Shown here in pieces: positions 5,603 to 6,536 of a stretch of DNA of 6,536 bases. The stretch spans positions 9,114 through 15,649 of the forward strand of contig DIZT01000185.1 in assembly GCA_002427975.1 (NCBI GenBank). The letters are read 5' to 3'. Origin of the DNA: Micrococcaceae bacterium UBA6021 (lineage in GTDB: Bacteria > Actinomycetota > Actinomycetes > Actinomycetales > Micrococcaceae). A model generated the notes under the pieces. It worked only from the letters and a program-made list of their open reading frames with translations. It made no database searches and was not told the origin of the DNA. The position numbers and the translations under genes are program-made. Position 1 is the first letter of the stretch. Each line of letters starts with the position of its first letter.

Positions 5603-6384
5603 TGGGCACCTCGGGGCAGGCCCGTGAATTCGAGGCCCTGAAATTTCGCCGGGCGCCGGTGGTACGGACGGTGTCTGTCCTGATCGGCGTCGCCCTGCCG
5701 TTTCTCGCAGCGGCCTTCATGGTCGCCGCGACCTCCGACGGGTCCAGCCAGATCGGCCTCAAGGCCGCCGCCATGATGACGGGGGCTGGCTGGGCCGGGT
5801 ATCTGGCGATGGTGGGAATGCTGCTGTCCGTCGGGGCGCTGATGGGGATCGGTTTCGTGGTGTGCTGGTGCTTCGGGCGCGAGTTCACCGAGAAGACCCA
5901 GGCCTGCCTGTTCGCCCTGCCGGTCAGTCGCCGTCGGCTTGCCTATGCGAAGTTCACCGTGATCCTCCTCTGGGCCCTGCTGCTGTGCCTGGTCAGCGTC
6001 GCGGTTGCGTTTGTAGCCGGCGCCGTTATCGGCCTGGGCGTGCCCGGCCCTGAGGATCTGGTGACCGCAGGCAAGGCGTGGTGCGCCGGCGCCCTGGCGG
6101 CCCTGCTGGCTTGTCCGCTCGCCGTCGTGGCCAGCGTTGCCCGCGGCTACCTTCCCGGCGTCGGCGCACTGATAATGCTGGTGGTCATCACCCAGGTGGT
6201 GACGGCGTTCGGAGCCGGGGCGTGGTTTCCGTATGCGGCGCCTGGTCTGTGGATGGGCTTGGGCGGCGCGGCGGCCGCCGAAACGGTCAGCCCTCTGCAG
6301 CTATTCCTCTGTGTCCCGGTCTCCGTGCTCGGCATCGTCGTAACCGGTCAATGGTGGCAGAACATGCAAATAAGCTCCGGTTGA
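5602..6384 (+). CDS. ABC-2-type transporter permease
   Basis: This 260-residue membrane protein has about six hydrophobic segments: near 22-44, 66-91, 118-147, 161-182, 187-208 and 233-249. The segment FGREFTEKT...ALPVSRRRLAYAKF (91-118), between the second and third helices, is the cytosolic loop typical of ABC-2 permeases, where the ATPase docks. The ATG at 5602 shares a base with the ATPase stop (TAATG) and follows AGGAG (5592-5596) by 5 nt. It is the last gene of the cassette and forms the transport channel with the ATPase. The substrate is unknown. It has no domain beyond the membrane core, and its length is normal for the family. Confidence 0.88.
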   Translation: MGTSGQAREFEALKFRRAPVVRTVSVLIGVALPFLAAAFMVAATSDGSSQIGLKAAAMMTGAGWAGYLAMVGMLLSVGALMGIGFVVCWCFGREFTEKTQACLFALPVSRRRLAYAKFTVILLWALLLCLVSVAVAFVAGAVIGLGVPGPEDLVTAGKAWCAGALAALLACPLAVVASVARGYLPGVGALIMLVVITQVVTAFGAGAWFPYAAPGLWMGLGGAAAAETVSPLQLFLCVPVSVLGIVVTGQWWQNMQISSG

Positions 6385-6461
6385 GAAAGGCCGATACCAA
6401 CCGTGATGGTGGCCTCCGGGTGAAACCTGGTGAATCTGGTGAACTTTGGCAGTCCGGGCTG

Positions 6462-6479
6462 GTCGGCTCCGTGGCCGAC
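6462..6479. terminator. Small GC-rich hairpin between convergent genes
   Basis: GTCGGC (6462-6467) and GCCGAC (6474-6479) pair perfectly around a 6-nt loop. The hairpin lies between the permease stop and the 3' end of the helicase gene on the other strand, directly after the helicase stop. Neither side has a run of T, so it may only pause transcription or act with Rho. The preceding 77 nt (6385-6461) hold no gene that I can support, only a few loose TGGTGAA-like repeats. Confidence 0.3.
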
Positions 6480-6480
6480 A

Positions 6481-6536
6481 TCAGTGTGTTGTGAGGATGA
6501 CGAGTTGACGGGTGGCCCGGGTCATCGCGACATAGC
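6481..6536 (-). CDS. Superfamily I (UvrD-like) helicase, C-terminal end, partial
   Basis: Read on the minus strand, the last 54 nt encode YVAMTRATRQLVILTTH followed by a stop at 6483-6481. YVAMTRAT matches motif VI of UvrD/PcrA/Rep-type helicases (commonly YVALTRA), whose Arg contacts the ATP gamma-phosphate. In this superfamily motif VI lies close to the C-terminus and is followed by a hydrophobic strand, as here. The rest of the gene lies beyond the window. It converges on the ABC cassette and is probably unrelated to it. With only 17 residues visible, the subfamily cannot be named. Confidence 0.6.
   Translation of the reverse strand, partial: YVAMTRATRQLVILTTH

Overview
The window reads as high-GC actinobacterial DNA. 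It is strongly GC-rich by eye, codons end mostly in G or C, and it carries an actinobacterial-type DUF6153 protein and a leaderless-looking TetR-ABC cassette. An Arthrobacter-like member of the Micrococcaceae is a reasonable guess, but this is inference and no marker gene proves it.

The left two thirds (about 127-3960) is one minus-strand copper-resistance operon. In transcription order it holds a small HMA-domain copper-binding protein (3820-3506), a CopB-type P1B ATPase with a His-rich N-terminus and a CPH motif (3436-1283), a short DUF6153 membrane-anchored protein (1274-846) and a Met/His-rich DUF305 lipoprotein (747-127). Upstream is a compact promoter whose -35/-10 spacer holds a perfect inverted repeat, ATACCCC-CAT-GGGGTAT (3934-3950), of the kind bound by the copper sensor CsoR. 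No csoR gene lies in the window, so the repressor would act from elsewhere. The inferred division of labour is: the HMA protein binds cytosolic copper, CopB exports it, and the DUF6153 and DUF305 proteins handle it outside the membrane. Past the last gene are two exact 20-bp direct repeats (57-107) and a hairpin that may terminate the operon (21-41).

Between the copper operon and the next cassette (about 3961-4258) there is no convincing intact gene. On the plus strand it holds a truncated stretch resembling the N-terminal part of an IS110-family transposase (4119-4262), which suggests past insertion or rearrangement.

The right part (4259-6384) is a plus-strand three-gene cassette: a TetR-family regulator, an ABC ATPase and an ABC-2-type permease. 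They are coupled by ATGA and TAATG stop/start overlaps. An 8-bp inverted repeat (4271-4289) overlaps the predicted -10 of the cassette promoter, and the predicted transcription start falls at the ATG at 4296. This points to a self-repressed, leaderless message. The exported substrate cannot be read from the sequence.

At the right edge the minus strand encodes the last residues of a superfamily I (UvrD-like) helicase (6481-6536, partial). It converges on the ABC cassette, with a small GC-rich hairpin between them.
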